The notes under the pieces are model-generated. The model was not told where the DNA came from. It saw only the letters and a list, made by a program, of their open reading frames with translations, and did no database searches. The position numbers and the translations under genes are program-made. Below, in pieces: positions 36,663-46,097 of a DNA stretch of 64,000 nt. The stretch's first letter is position 1; the number at the start of each line of letters is the position of its first letter. Source of the stretch: Jejubacter calystegiae (lineage in GTDB: Bacteria; Pseudomonadota; Gammaproteobacteria; Enterobacterales; Enterobacteriaceae); the NCBI RefSeq assembly GCF_005671395.1, contig NZ_CP040428.1, forward strand, positions 3,224,001-3,288,000, read 5' to 3'.

Positions 36663-37424
36663 ATGGATCTGAATCTGAAAAACCGTACGGCCATAATTAC
36701 CGGCGGCGCGACCGGGCTGGGGAAAGCGTTTGTCCATGCTCTGGCTCGGGAAGGGGTCAATATCTGCTTTACCTGGATGAGTGAGGAGGAAAATCCGCAG
36801 CAGCTGGTGGAAAGTATCCGAGCCCGCTCCCCGGTTTCCATTATCGCGGTGAAAACCGATCTGGCCGATGAGCAAAGCCGTGAAAACCTGATGGCGAGCT
36901 GTATCGACAATCTGGGAAGCGCCGACATCCTGGTCAACAACGCCGGTATCTGGCTATCGGGCTACGTCAGTGAAATCAGCCAGCAGGATTGGGATCGGGT
37001 GATGAACGTCAATCTGAAGGCGGTATTTCATCTTAGCCAGCTGTTTGTGAATCGCTGTATTACGAGCGGTCGGAAGGGCAGCATCCTGAATATTACCTCG
37101 CAGGCCGCTTTCCACGGTTCAACCACCGGTCATGCCCACTATGCGGCGAGCAAAGCCGGGCTGGTGGCTTTTTCCATCTCGCTGGCGCGGGAAGTGGCCC
37201 GGCAAAACATTAATGTTAACAATATTGCGGTCGGCATTATGGATACCGCGATGATACGCAAAAACCTGGAGCGCGATCCTGATTATTACGTTAGCCGCAT
37301 CCCCGTAGGGCGGGTATCTCAACCCGAAGAGATCGCCGATATCGGCGTATTTATGATATCGCCAAAGGCCAGCTATATGACCGGCGCGACCCTGGATGTG
37401 ACCGGCGGAATGTTGATGCGCTAA
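36663..37424 (+). CDS. SDR family oxidoreductase
   Basis: A 253-residue short-chain dehydrogenase. Cofactor motif TGGATGLGKAF at residues 13-23, NNAGIW, catalytic Ser in NITSQAAFHG and Tyr/Lys in HYAASKAG, C-terminal MTGATLDVTGGML. ATG 36663 has GAGGAAA upstream; the earlier GTG gives no better spacing. Likely interconverts a sugar alcohol and a keto sugar for the kinase. Confidence 0.88.
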   Translation: MDLNLKNRTAIITGGATGLGKAFVHALAREGVNICFTWMSEEENPQQLVESIRARSPVSIIAVKTDLADEQSRENLMASCIDNLGSADILVNNAGIWLSGYVSEISQQDWDRVMNVNLKAVFHLSQLFVNRCITSGRKGSILNITSQAAFHGSTTGHAHYAASKAGLVAFSISLAREVARQNINVNNIAVGIMDTAMIRKNLERDPDYYVSRIPVGRVSQPEEIADIGVFMISPKASYMTGATLDVTGGMLMR

Positions 37425-37441
37425 TACGTGGAGAATAAAAA

Positions 37442-38437
37442 ATGAAATGTCTTGCGATAGCCGATCTGTTTATTAATCATACGATGATGGAGGACGGACT
37501 TCGTCTGCTCCGCGCCAGTGGCATCGAGGTGGTGGTGCGCGAATGGCATCATCCGTCTGTTGAAAAGCTACAGGAGGATAACCTGCGGATAGAGCAGGAG
37601 GGCGCCGAAGCCGTGGCGCTGCCCGACGAACTGCTCCAGGGGGCAGAAGACGCCGGGATCCTGATTACCCAGTTCGCGCCCGTGAATGCTGCGGTACTAC
37701 AGGCGCTGCCGCAGCTTAAATATATTGGGGTGCTACGAGGCGGCACGGAAAATGTCAATGACGAAATCGCCCGGGCCAGGGGCATTGAAATCCTCAATAC
37801 GCCGGGGCGTAATGCCCGTAGCGTGGCGGAGTTCACCGTAGGTATGATTCTGGCGGAGATGCGCAATATCGCCCGTTCCCATGATGCGCTACGCGATCGT
37901 TTCTGGCGCATTGATAATCCAAACCAGAGCGCGATTCCGGAACTGGGCAGCAAGGTGGTTGGTCTGGTCGGATTCGGGCATATCGCTCAGTTAGTGGCCC
38001 GTTTTCTGGAAGGGTTTGGCTGCGAAATTATCTTCTATGACAGATATGTTTCAGACCATGAGCGTTACAGGCGGGTGGATGAACTGGACGATCTGGTGCG
38101 TCAGGCGGATGTGGTCTCCTTGCATGCGCGCTTAACGGAAGAGACGCATCATCTGATCAACGCTCACCATTTTCGGCTCATGAAAAACAGCGCCATTATT
38201 GTTAATACGGCGCGTTCAGGGTTGATTAATGAAGGCGATATGATTGCCGCGCTGCAGGCTGGTGATATCATGGGGGCGGCGCTTGATACCTTCGATGATG
38301 AACCCTTTCCTGACGATAGTGCCTTTTATTCGCTGAATAACGTTACGATAACGCCGCATATTGCCGGAAGCACCATCGACGCATTCAGTCATTCGCCGAA
38401 ATTATTCTCTGAGATATTACTCAATAAGCTCAGTTAA
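37442..38437 (+). CDS. D-isomer-specific 2-hydroxyacid dehydrogenase
   Basis: A 331-residue NAD-dependent dehydrogenase. It has VGLVGFGHIAQLVARFLEGFG (cofactor site), catalytic Arg in VNTARSGLI, Glu near the EEPFP-like DDEPFPDD segment and His in TPHIAGST. GRNARSVAEFTVGMIL precedes the cofactor domain. It resembles phosphoglycerate dehydrogenase-type enzymes found in sugar-acid operons. It could reduce or oxidise an acid intermediate. Confidence 0.85.
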   Translation: MKCLAIADLFINHTMMEDGLRLLRASGIEVVVREWHHPSVEKLQEDNLRIEQEGAEAVALPDELLQGAEDAGILITQFAPVNAAVLQALPQLKYIGVLRGGTENVNDEIARARGIEILNTPGRNARSVAEFTVGMILAEMRNIARSHDALRDRFWRIDNPNQSAIPELGSKVVGLVGFGHIAQLVARFLEGFGCEIIFYDRYVSDHERYRRVDELDDLVRQADVVSLHARLTEETHHLINAHHFRLMKNSAIIVNTARSGLINEGDMIAALQAGDIMGAALDTFDDEPFPDDSAFYSLNNVTITPHIAGSTIDAFSHSPKLFSEILLNKLS

Positions 38438-38471
38438 TAACTGAACGTCCAGGCTGAAATATCAGATGCCT

Positions 38472-38499
38472 TTTGGGCACGGCTTTGTTCGTGCCCAAA
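38472..38499 (+). terminator. Intercistronic hairpin
   Basis: TTTGGGCACG (38472-38481) pairs with CGTGCCCAAA (38490-38499), loop 8 bases, no T run. It may reduce or stabilise transcription between the dehydrogenase and transporter genes. Confidence 0.5.
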
Positions 38500-38525
38500 C
38501 TGGCGCGCCTTTCTTGAGGGGATAG

Positions 38526-39791
38526 ATGATGGATATTATTAACAGCATTATTAGCCTGGGGGCATCGGTAATGATGCCGGTAATATTTTTTATTATTGCT
38601 CTGTGTTTTGGAGTAAAAATCACAACGGCGTTTAAGGCCGGTATGCTGGTCGGGATCGGCTTCGAAGGGGTGGGGTTGGTCATTGGACTGCTGTTGACCA
38701 ACCTTGGCCCGGCATCACAGGCTATGGTGGAGCGTATTGGTTTGCAGCTGACTGTAGTCGATACTGGCTGGCCTACGGCCTCCACCATTGGCTGGGGCTC
38801 GCCGCTGATGCTGCCGGTGGTTATCGGTTTTATTGCGATCAACCTGGTGATGCTGCTGCTTAAGCTGACGAAAACTGTTAATATCGATATTTTTAATTAC
38901 TGGATTTTTCTTATTATGGGATCGGTGGTGTATGCTGGTACCCATAATTACTGGCTGGCAGTGGGGATCACCTTTGCTATCTTTATCTTAACGCTGCTGG
39001 CAGCAGATCTGACGGCGCCTTATTTACAGAAGAACTATAACTTAAAGGGGATTTCATTTCCCCATCTTACCTGTATAACCTACGTACCTTTCGGTATTAT
39101 TTGTAATTATATTATCGATAAGATTCCGCTTATCAATAAGATTAACTTTGACCCGGAGAGTATCAATAAAAAGTTTGGCGTATTAGGCGAGCCGCTGACG
39201 TTGGGATTTGTTCTGGGACTGCTGCTGGCGTTACTGGCCGGTTACGGTGTCTCCGATGCGGTTTCTCTGGCGATTAAGGTGTCTGCCGCAATGTTACTGT
39301 TGCCTAAGATGATCGAAATTCTGGTGCAGGGGCTGCTTATTGTCCGTGACGCAGCCGAAGCAAAGCTGAAGGCCAAATTTCCGGGGCGGGATTTCTATAT
39401 TGGTATGGATACGGCGTTGCTTATCGGCGAGCCTTCGGTGCTGGCAACTGGATTACTGCTGATTCCTGCGGCGGTTGCGCTATCGATTATCCTGCCGGGA
39501 AACCGGGTATTGCCCTTTGTCGACCTTGCCTCGCTGATGTTCCTGTTGGCCATGGTCACGCCGTTCTGTAAGCGCAATATGTTCAGGATGTTTATCACCG
39601 GCATGCTGATTGTGACCTGTATTCTGTACGTCGGTACCGATATCTCGGCGGAATATACTCAGGCGGCTGTGAACTCCAGCATACCCGTTCCGGAAGGGAT
39701 GTCTGAAATCACCAACCTGGTCGGTGGTGCTACCACGCCAGTGGGCTGGCTGGCGGTGAAAATCGGCGAGCTGTTTAGCGCGGCGCCGTAA
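38526..39791 (+). CDS. Galactitol-type PTS IIC transporter
   Basis: A 421-residue membrane protein of the GatC family: ASVMMPVIFFIIALCFGVK at the N-terminus, GFEGVGLVIGLL, TGWPTASTIGWGSPLMLPVV, GTHNYWLAVG and the late GMDTALLIGEPSVLATGLLL. GatC normally works with separate IIA and IIB proteins that phosphorylate the sugar. Neither is encoded in the operon. GAGGGGATAG precedes the ATG. It may borrow IIA/IIB from elsewhere, or act as a permease feeding the FGGY kinase. Confidence 0.88.
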   Translation: MMDIINSIISLGASVMMPVIFFIIALCFGVKITTAFKAGMLVGIGFEGVGLVIGLLLTNLGPASQAMVERIGLQLTVVDTGWPTASTIGWGSPLMLPVVIGFIAINLVMLLLKLTKTVNIDIFNYWIFLIMGSVVYAGTHNYWLAVGITFAIFILTLLAADLTAPYLQKNYNLKGISFPHLTCITYVPFGIICNYIIDKIPLINKINFDPESINKKFGVLGEPLTLGFVLGLLLALLAGYGVSDAVSLAIKVSAAMLLLPKMIEILVQGLLIVRDAAEAKLKAKFPGRDFYIGMDTALLIGEPSVLATGLLLIPAAVALSIILPGNRVLPFVDLASLMFLLAMVTPFCKRNMFRMFITGMLIVTCILYVGTDISAEYTQAAVNSSIPVPEGMSEITNLVGGATTPVGWLAVKIGELFSAAP

Positions 39792-39814
39792 GGCGCTCGC
39801 AATCTCCTGAATTC

Positions 39815-39844
39815 CGGCTCCCTGGTTTTAACGGGGGGCCGTTT
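39815..39844 (+). terminator. Probable operon terminator
   Basis: CGGCTCCCT (39815-39823) pairs with GGGGGGCCG (39833-39841), including two G-T pairs, then TTT. It lies 24 bases after the PTS gene. The following 315 bases up to the dehydrogenase gene hold no other gene. Confidence 0.5.
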
Positions 39845-40159
39845 ATCGGCGCTCTTCCTTATCTCTGTCGCTAAGGTTTATCGACCCAGTCCTTCGTTTT
39901 TACAATTCAGCAACCGACGAGAAAAATAAAAATCACCTTTAGTTACATTCTGTTAGGTAATGCTTTTATCCTTTAAGGCTCTTTTGATTCATGGGGTTAT
40001 GTTGACGTACCAAAAGATTCGTCGCATCATTTGCAGGCTGATTTGTAAATGACTGTACAGGGTTACAGGGATTGACTCATCGGCGCCCGCGTGCCGCTCG
40101 GGCCTTCAGGGAAAGCGGGGACTGTGGATGAAAGATTACTAATTCAGGAGATGCTTTGT

Positions 40160-42595
40160 ATGTCTGACTCGTCTTCCAGACCTGGCACAAAGCTTAAGCT
40201 ATGGTGTTATTTGCTGGCCGTGATTTTGATTGTCACGGGGGGATTTTTCGCTATCGGCGGCGCAAAGCTGGCGATGCTGGGAGGAAGTTGGTACTTCCTT
40301 ATTGCAGGTATTGTTACGCTGTTATCAGCGCTACAGTTTCTACGAGGTAAATCCTCGGCGGTAGTGTTGTTCCTGCTGGTGTTTGTCGGGACTCTGATTT
40401 GGGCGCTGGTAGATGCCGGTCTGGAATTCTGGCCGCTGGTCTCCCGACTGATGGTTCCCGCCGGACTGATGCTGCTGGCGTTTGCCACCTGGCCTGCGTT
40501 ACGTAAACGTGAGAACAAGGCGCCGCTATCGGCAATCAGTTATGGACTGTGCGCGGTGCTGGCCATCGGGCTGGTGACGGCCTTCGCGCAGATGTTTGTA
40601 CCGCATCCGACCGTGGCGTTTAATGGTAAACAACTGCCGTTGGCGCCGCTCGACAAGGCCAATGCTCAGAAGAACTGGGATAACTATGGCAATACGCCAG
40701 GCGGCAGCCGCTTTGTGGCACTGGACCAGATCACTCGTGATAACGTGAAGGATCTTAAGGTCGCCTGGACGTTCCATACCGGCGATACCCCGATTAGCCC
40801 GGACGGCAACGGCGCGGAGGACCAACAGACGCCGCTGCAGGTTGGCGATCGCGTGTTCCTCTGTACTCCGCACAATAACGTGATTGCGGTGGACGCCGAC
40901 AGCGGTAAAGAGATTTGGAAGCGGGAAATCAACGCCAAATCTCAGGTCTGGGAGCGCTGTCGCGGTCTGGCGTATTTCGACGCCACCAAACCGTTGACCC
41001 AGCCGAGCGTACCTGGTTCCACGCCGGTTCCTGCCCCGGCGCTTGCTGCCGGAGATACCTGCCAGCGCCGTATCCTGATGAATACCATTGATGCGCGCCT
41101 TATCGCTATCAATGCGGATAACGGTGAGTTCTGCGCCAGCTTCGGCGATAACGGCATTGTCGATCTGAAAGCAGGGCTGGGGGATGCGGCGGATCCTAAG
41201 TATCAGCTGACCTCGGCGCCGACCCTGGCTGGCACCACCGTGGTGGTTGGGGGACGCATAGCCGACAATGTGCAGACTGATATGCCAGGCGGCGTACTGC
41301 GCGGTTTCGATGTGATTAGCGGTGAGATGCGCTGGGCGTTTGACCCGGGGCATGCCGATCCGAATATGAAACTGGCGCCGGGCCAGACCTTTGCCCGCAG
41401 CACCCCGAACTCCTGGGCGCCGATGTCCTACGATCCGGCCATGAACACGGTGTTTATCCCGATGGGCAGCTCGTCTGTGGATCTGTGGGGGGCAAACCGT
41501 ACGCCGTTGGATCACAAGTACGCCACCTCGGTGATGGCGCTGGACGCCACGACCGGTAAAGAGCGTTGGTTATACCAGACGGTACACAACGATCTCTGGG
41601 ACTTTGATGTACCGATGCAGCCCAGTCTGATCGATTTCCCGATGGATAATGGCTCAACGAAACCTGCTGTGGTCTTTGGTACCAAAGCCGGGCAAATCTT
41701 TGTCCTGGACCGCCTGACCGGCAAGCCGCTGACCGATGTGAAAGAAATGCCGGTTAAAACGGCTAATATCCCGAATGAGCAGTATTCCCATACTCAGCCG
41801 GTTTCCGTTGGTATGCCGCAGATCGGCACCCAGACTTTGAAAGAGTCGGATATGTGGGGCGCCACGCCGTTCGACCAGCTGATGTGCCGCATTAGCTTTA
41901 AGTCTATGCGCTATGACGGTTTGTTTACGGCGCCGGGTACCGATGTTTCCCTTAGTTTTCCGGGATCGCTGGGCGGAATGAACTGGGGAAGCCTGTCGAC
42001 GGATCCAAATAATCACTACATCTTCGTTAACGATATGCGTCTGGGTCTGTGGGTACAGATGATTCCCCAGAAGGTGGATGCCAACGTTGCCGCCAGCAAC
42101 GGTGGAGAGTCGGTGAATACCGGTATGGGCGCGGTTCCGTTGAAAGGCACGCCTTACGCGGTCAATAAAAACCGCTTTATGTCGCCGTTGGGCATTCCGT
42201 GCCAGAAACCGCCGTTCGGTACCCTTTCCGCCGTGGATCTGAAGACACGTAAAGTCGTCTGGCAGGTGCCGGTAGGTACGGTGCAGGATACCGGCCCGTT
42301 CGGCATCAAAATGAAGATGAAAATGCCGATAGGTATGCCGACCCTGGGCGGTACCCTGGCCACTCAGGGCGGACTGGTGTTTATCGCCGGAACCCAGGAT
42401 TACTACCTGCGCGCTTATGACTCTTCGACTGGCGAAGAGGTTTGGAAAGCCCGACTGCCGGTAGGCAGTGGCGGCGGTCCCATGAGCTACATTTCGCCGA
42501 AGACCGGCAAGCAGTACATCCTGATTTCCGCAGGCGGCGCACGCCAGTCTCCGGATCGTGGCGATTACGTTATCGCATATGCGCTGGATGATTAA
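40160..42595 (+). CDS. Membrane-bound PQQ-dependent sugar/quinate dehydrogenase
   Basis: An 811-residue protein; ATG 40160 gives good spacing to CAGGAG at 40145-40150. Five membrane spans fill residues 12-155. The periplasmic quinoprotein propeller has repeated A-x-D-x-x-x-G-K-E-x-W motifs (VDADSGKEIW, ALDATTGKERW, AYDSSTGEEVW). It resembles E. coli Gcd (796 residues), including PNSWAPMSYDPAMN, HNDLWDFDVP and DMWGATPFDQLMCR. It oxidises an aldose, or quinate, in the periplasm and passes electrons to ubiquinone. Glucose versus quinate is unresolved. Confidence 0.88.
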   Translation: MSDSSSRPGTKLKLWCYLLAVILIVTGGFFAIGGAKLAMLGGSWYFLIAGIVTLLSALQFLRGKSSAVVLFLLVFVGTLIWALVDAGLEFWPLVSRLMVPAGLMLLAFATWPALRKRENKAPLSAISYGLCAVLAIGLVTAFAQMFVPHPTVAFNGKQLPLAPLDKANAQKNWDNYGNTPGGSRFVALDQITRDNVKDLKVAWTFHTGDTPISPDGNGAEDQQTPLQVGDRVFLCTPHNNVIAVDADSGKEIWKREINAKSQVWERCRGLAYFDATKPLTQPSVPGSTPVPAPALAAGDTCQRRILMNTIDARLIAINADNGEFCASFGDNGIVDLKAGLGDAADPKYQLTSAPTLAGTTVVVGGRIADNVQTDMPGGVLRGFDVISGEMRWAFDPGHADPNMKLAPGQTFARSTPNSWAPMSYDPAMNTVFIPMGSSSVDLWGANRTPLDHKYATSVMALDATTGKERWLYQTVHNDLWDFDVPMQPSLIDFPMDNGSTKPAVVFGTKAGQIFVLDRLTGKPLTDVKEMPVKTANIPNEQYSHTQPVSVGMPQIGTQTLKESDMWGATPFDQLMCRISFKSMRYDGLFTAPGTDVSLSFPGSLGGMNWGSLSTDPNNHYIFVNDMRLGLWVQMIPQKVDANVAASNGGESVNTGMGAVPLKGTPYAVNKNRFMSPLGIPCQKPPFGTLSAVDLKTRKVVWQVPVGTVQDTGPFGIKMKMKMPIGMPTLGGTLATQGGLVFIAGTQDYYLRAYDSSTGEEVWKARLPVGSGGGPMSYISPKTGKQYILISAGGARQSPDRGDYVIAYALDD

Positions 42596-42614
42596 GAGAC
42601 TGCGCTAAGGTAAA

Positions 42615-42638
42615 CGCCCTCTTCCTGTGAAGAGGGCG
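42615..42638. terminator. Bidirectional terminator
   Basis: CGCCCTCTTC (42615-42624) pairs with GAAGAGGGCG (42629-42638), loop CTGT, with AAA before and CTTT after. It separates the convergent dehydrogenase and porin genes. Confidence 0.8.
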
Positions 42639-42646
42639 CTTTGGGA

Positions 42647-43936
42647 TCAGAGGGCCATTTTCAGCTGTATTCCGGCCACCCAGGCATTTTTGATCTCCTT
42701 ACTGGAAAATGCGCCGGGCTCTTTGATGTATTGCAGGCTGGGGCGCAGGCTTAACCAGGGCGTTGCCTGTAGGGTATAGGTCAGCTCGACCAGCTGTTCG
42801 GCATGGCTCAAACCACTGGCTTCGCTAGCTTCGGCATAGTCGCCCTGAGCGAGCATACTGTTGATATCGGCATCACGGCTTTTTTCGTTATAGATGGCCC
42901 GACCATAGCCGATGGCGATCGCATCATGGGGCCGACTGATAAAGGGGCTATTCAACACCAGCCCGGCGGAATACCAGTGCCGGAAAGGAGAGGTGGATTT
43001 ATCGGCAACGGTCCATTGTCCAAACAGATGAAGGTTACGGGTTTGATGACTGTCCGATTGCCACAGGGTTTGATCGGCGAGAATATAAGCGCCATCACGC
43101 CCGGAAGAGCGGCCCTGTTCATTTCCGATACGCTCTACCCGCGAAGTATCGTGATAGTAGCCAAATTTATATTCGCCAGGAAGCTGACTCTGGTGGTGAT
43201 AAATAATCTCAACAGGGATAATGGCGCCGGTGGTACCGCTACTGAAGGGTTTAAAAGCTTTAGATGGCGCGCTATTGGTTCGGGGATTAACATCGAAAAC
43301 CGCCGTCTGAATGCGCCAGTTATCATTAATGTGATAGCTTAGTTCCACACCAAAGTGAGCATTCGGATAATTACTCCAGCCGCTACCGCCAGACAGGGAA
43401 AGCGGGTGGGCACAGAATGCGGCATTCATAAAATTCGTTAATATCGACATCCCGCCGAAATCATTACCCATTGCCATCAGTCCCAGCTTATAGGTCAGGT
43501 CCGGCGTCAATAATGTGTTGGCATAACTTAATTCTGATAATCGGGTATAAAGCCCGCCGTACACCTCCTGAACCGGTAGCCGGTTTCCAATCAAATCTTC
43601 GGACACACTACGTCCGCGGCGATCGTTAAGGGTTATCTGTAGCGTACCCGCCCGTCCGCTATCAAGTAATCTATTCAGATCGAAGGTCGCGCCAATCCGA
43701 ATTTGTTGAGCATAGCGGGTACCATGTTCCTGGCCGCCGTGTAATACGCCAGCAGTTTCGGATACATATTCTCCGGTCAGTCTGATGCCACTATTTTCCA
43801 GTTGGTTTCGCGTACCATTCCAGTCTCCGGTTAGAGTGCTTCGATGAAACAAATCGGTGGTTTGTGCGGTACTGTCCCATGAGCAGAGAAGCAATCCAAG
43901 GGCGACAGGGGATATCCGTAAAAATACAGCGTTCAT
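42647..43936 (-). CDS. Carbohydrate-selective porin, OprB family
   Basis: A 429-residue outer-membrane barrel with a signal peptide (MNAVFLRISPVALGLLLCSW, cleaved near TAQ). It starts with LTGDWNGTRNQLENSGIRLT and has GVELSYHINDNWRIQTAVFD, GEYKFGYYHDTS, LFGQWTVADK and a C-terminal KNAWVAGIQLKMAL strand, all OprB traits. Pairing with a periplasmic quinoprotein dehydrogenase is a known arrangement. It would let glucose-like sugars reach that enzyme. Confidence 0.88.
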   Translation of the reverse strand: MNAVFLRISPVALGLLLCSWDSTAQTTDLFHRSTLTGDWNGTRNQLENSGIRLTGEYVSETAGVLHGGQEHGTRYAQQIRIGATFDLNRLLDSGRAGTLQITLNDRRGRSVSEDLIGNRLPVQEVYGGLYTRLSELSYANTLLTPDLTYKLGLMAMGNDFGGMSILTNFMNAAFCAHPLSLSGGSGWSNYPNAHFGVELSYHINDNWRIQTAVFDVNPRTNSAPSKAFKPFSSGTTGAIIPVEIIYHHQSQLPGEYKFGYYHDTSRVERIGNEQGRSSGRDGAYILADQTLWQSDSHQTRNLHLFGQWTVADKSTSPFRHWYSAGLVLNSPFISRPHDAIAIGYGRAIYNEKSRDADINSMLAQGDYAEASEASGLSHAEQLVELTYTLQATPWLSLRPSLQYIKEPGAFSSKEIKNAWVAGIQLKMAL

Positions 43937-44167
43937 TAATCTTCCTGAATGGTGTAAGAAGGAAAGGGGATATTATACCCTGGCATCTTGCGTTGTGGTA
44001 AACGAAATGGGGGAAGTGTGTTTTTTTATAATGAGATAGTTTTTAGTTTATTTTTAAATTTGCAACAGGGGAGAATGTCACTGTATGTCATTAAATTCAC
44101 CGTGACGCGCTAATATAAGAACCATTTTTCCTGTCATGAAGCAGGGATATCGATTTGTTTAACTCAG

Positions 44168-44209
44168 AGTGCCTCTAACGTTGGCGTGATCGCCGGTGAA
44201 AGAGGCACT
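44168..44209 (-). terminator. Long hairpin after the MFS gene
   Basis: AGTGCCTCT (44168-44176) pairs with AGAGGCACT (44201-44209), with an inner GGCG/CGCC pair in the loop. It lies 18 bases beyond the MFS stop; no clear T run. Confidence 0.55.
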
Positions 44210-44226
44210 TTGTGTTTGTTACACCG

Positions 44227-45501
44227 CTAGCTCTCGGTAAGCAGCACTGCGGTTGGCTCGACCGGCTCCTTCACCAGAGTCCAGAGCAGGATGGCGCCAA
44301 TAAGATCCATTACGCTCAGGATCATAAAGAACGGGTTGTAGCCCACGGTATGGACCAGGGAACCCATAATCAGCGTGCAGAGTAGAATCCCGCTCCAGCC
44401 CGCAGTTCCGGCGAAGCCGCTGACCGTTGAAGTCTCATTGCGGGGAAACAGGTCTGTTGCCATGGTAATGACCTGGGTGGAGAGCATTTGGTGGGCAAAA
44501 CCGCAGACAGAGACCAGGGCAATGGCGAGGTAAGGGCTTTCGACAAACCCGACCAGCGCCAGCGGCAGCATCAGAAAAGCGCCTGCCGTAAAGCCAACCC
44601 GACGGGCGTTTACCGTGGAGATCGCCGAACGCTTCATCATCAGGTTATTCAGAAAGCCGCCCGCCATACCGCCAAAGTCGGCAGCCAGAAAGGGCAGCCA
44701 GGCGAACAGCGCAATGTCCTTCAGCGGTAAATGGCGTACGGTCATCAGATAGACCGGTAGCCAGAAGTTAATGGTGCCCCAGGCCGGATCGGCCAGAAAC
44801 CGGGGCAGGGCGATCCCCCAGAAGTTTCGCTGAGTCAGGATAGATTTAATCGAAGGGCGGGCCGCCGTCGCTTTGAGGTGTACCTCCTGGCCATTATCTA
44901 TCAGCGCCTTTTCGCTGGCGCTTATCGCTGGATGTTTGTCCGGAGAGTTATAACCAAACCACCAGATAGCTGCAAACACCAGCCCCATTGCACCAGTGAT
45001 AACAAAGGCCATTTCCCAGTTGTAAGCCATAATAGCCCAGGCGACCAGAGGCGGCGCCAGCATAGCGCCAATGGAGGTGCCAATATTGGCGATCCCACCA
45101 GCGATCCCGCGCTCCCGGGCCGGGAACCATTCGGAATTACACTTCACGCCAGCGGGAATCGCTGAGGCTTCGCTTAGCCCCATTAAACCGCGAAGAAAAG
45201 CCAGACCGCCCCAGGAGTGACAGGTCGCATGCGCCATATTCACCACCGACCAGATGACGATCATGATGAAGAAGCCCAGCTTCAGCCCCATGATATCGAT
45301 CAAAAACCCGCAAATAGGTTGAGCGATGGTATAGGCGAGCTGAAAAGCGCTTAGGATCCAGGCGTACTGCTGTTCATTAATGTGTATTTCCGTGAACAGC
45401 GTGGGCGCCGCCACGCTGAGTGAGCTGCGCGCCAGGGCGTTAATAATTGTTCCCAGCGACACCAGCGCTATCATCCACCACCGTAAATTTCTTATTTTCA
45501 T
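44227..45501 (-). CDS. MFS transporter, ExuT/hexuronate-like
   Basis: A 424-residue, 12-span transporter of the anion:cation symporter family. ATG 45501 gives MKIRNLRWWMIALVSLGTII, matching the E. coli ExuT opening (MRKIKGLRWYMIALV). Further shared parts are CNSEWFPARERGIAGGIANI, SIGAMLAPPLVAWAI, NFWGIALPRFLADPAWGT and GFAHQMLSTQVITMATDLF. Substrates in this group are hexuronates and aldonates. A link with the nearby PQQ dehydrogenase, which makes aldonic acids, is possible. Confidence 0.82.
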   Translation of the reverse strand: MKIRNLRWWMIALVSLGTIINALARSSLSVAAPTLFTEIHINEQQYAWILSAFQLAYTIAQPICGFLIDIMGLKLGFFIMIVIWSVVNMAHATCHSWGGLAFLRGLMGLSEASAIPAGVKCNSEWFPARERGIAGGIANIGTSIGAMLAPPLVAWAIMAYNWEMAFVITGAMGLVFAAIWWFGYNSPDKHPAISASEKALIDNGQEVHLKATAARPSIKSILTQRNFWGIALPRFLADPAWGTINFWLPVYLMTVRHLPLKDIALFAWLPFLAADFGGMAGGFLNNLMMKRSAISTVNARRVGFTAGAFLMLPLALVGFVESPYLAIALVSVCGFAHQMLSTQVITMATDLFPRNETSTVSGFAGTAGWSGILLCTLIMGSLVHTVGYNPFFMILSVMDLIGAILLWTLVKEPVEPTAVLLTES

Positions 45502-46097
45502 CTTATATACACCGTATTCTTGCCAGAATTTTCTTATGTACCATACAAGAATGGTCAAAAACGGTTGTGCGATCACATTCAGGAGAGTCGACTCACGAAA
45601 CATAGCGTGGTTTAAACACAAACAGATGTGCGGGAGAGACTAATGACTATATTCACGGATATCTATTTTGGGATGTAAATTAATCGGTATATTACTTTTA
45701 TATTAGTCGTCAATGTCTGTTTTTATCGTTAACCTATTTTTACAGGACTATATATTTTTGTTTGCCGGATAGCATCCAGATAGTGTATCTAATAGCAGAT
45801 ATGAAGATTATGGAGGTTGTAAGTTAATAAGTGCAGAATCATTATCCTCTTTCGAACACTGAGCCATGATGTCATCACTCATTGACCCGGTCATTGATTG
45901 TCTTTTGGTGCGCTTTTTTTTGTCATGGATATTAATCGAGTTGCGATTTTATTTGGGAAATTTTTATATGGTGTCTTTGATTTTAAATGCTACTTAATTA
46001 AGAATTTACTCACAAAAGGCACGTAACGAAAAAAACGGCCCCGTACAGAGTCGGTATCCTTAAGTTAACCTTAATTTGCGTTATTCCTGTAGGCCTT
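45502..46097. other. AT-rich divergent intergenic region
   Basis: About 600 bases between divergent genes. I see no coding region or clear hairpin; it presumably holds promoters for both sides. Confidence 0.5.

Noticed and set aside
40526..41515. A 329-residue minus-strand frame
   Set aside because: Antisense to the PQQ dehydrogenase, rich in Arg/His/Gly without fold signals, no ribosome site.
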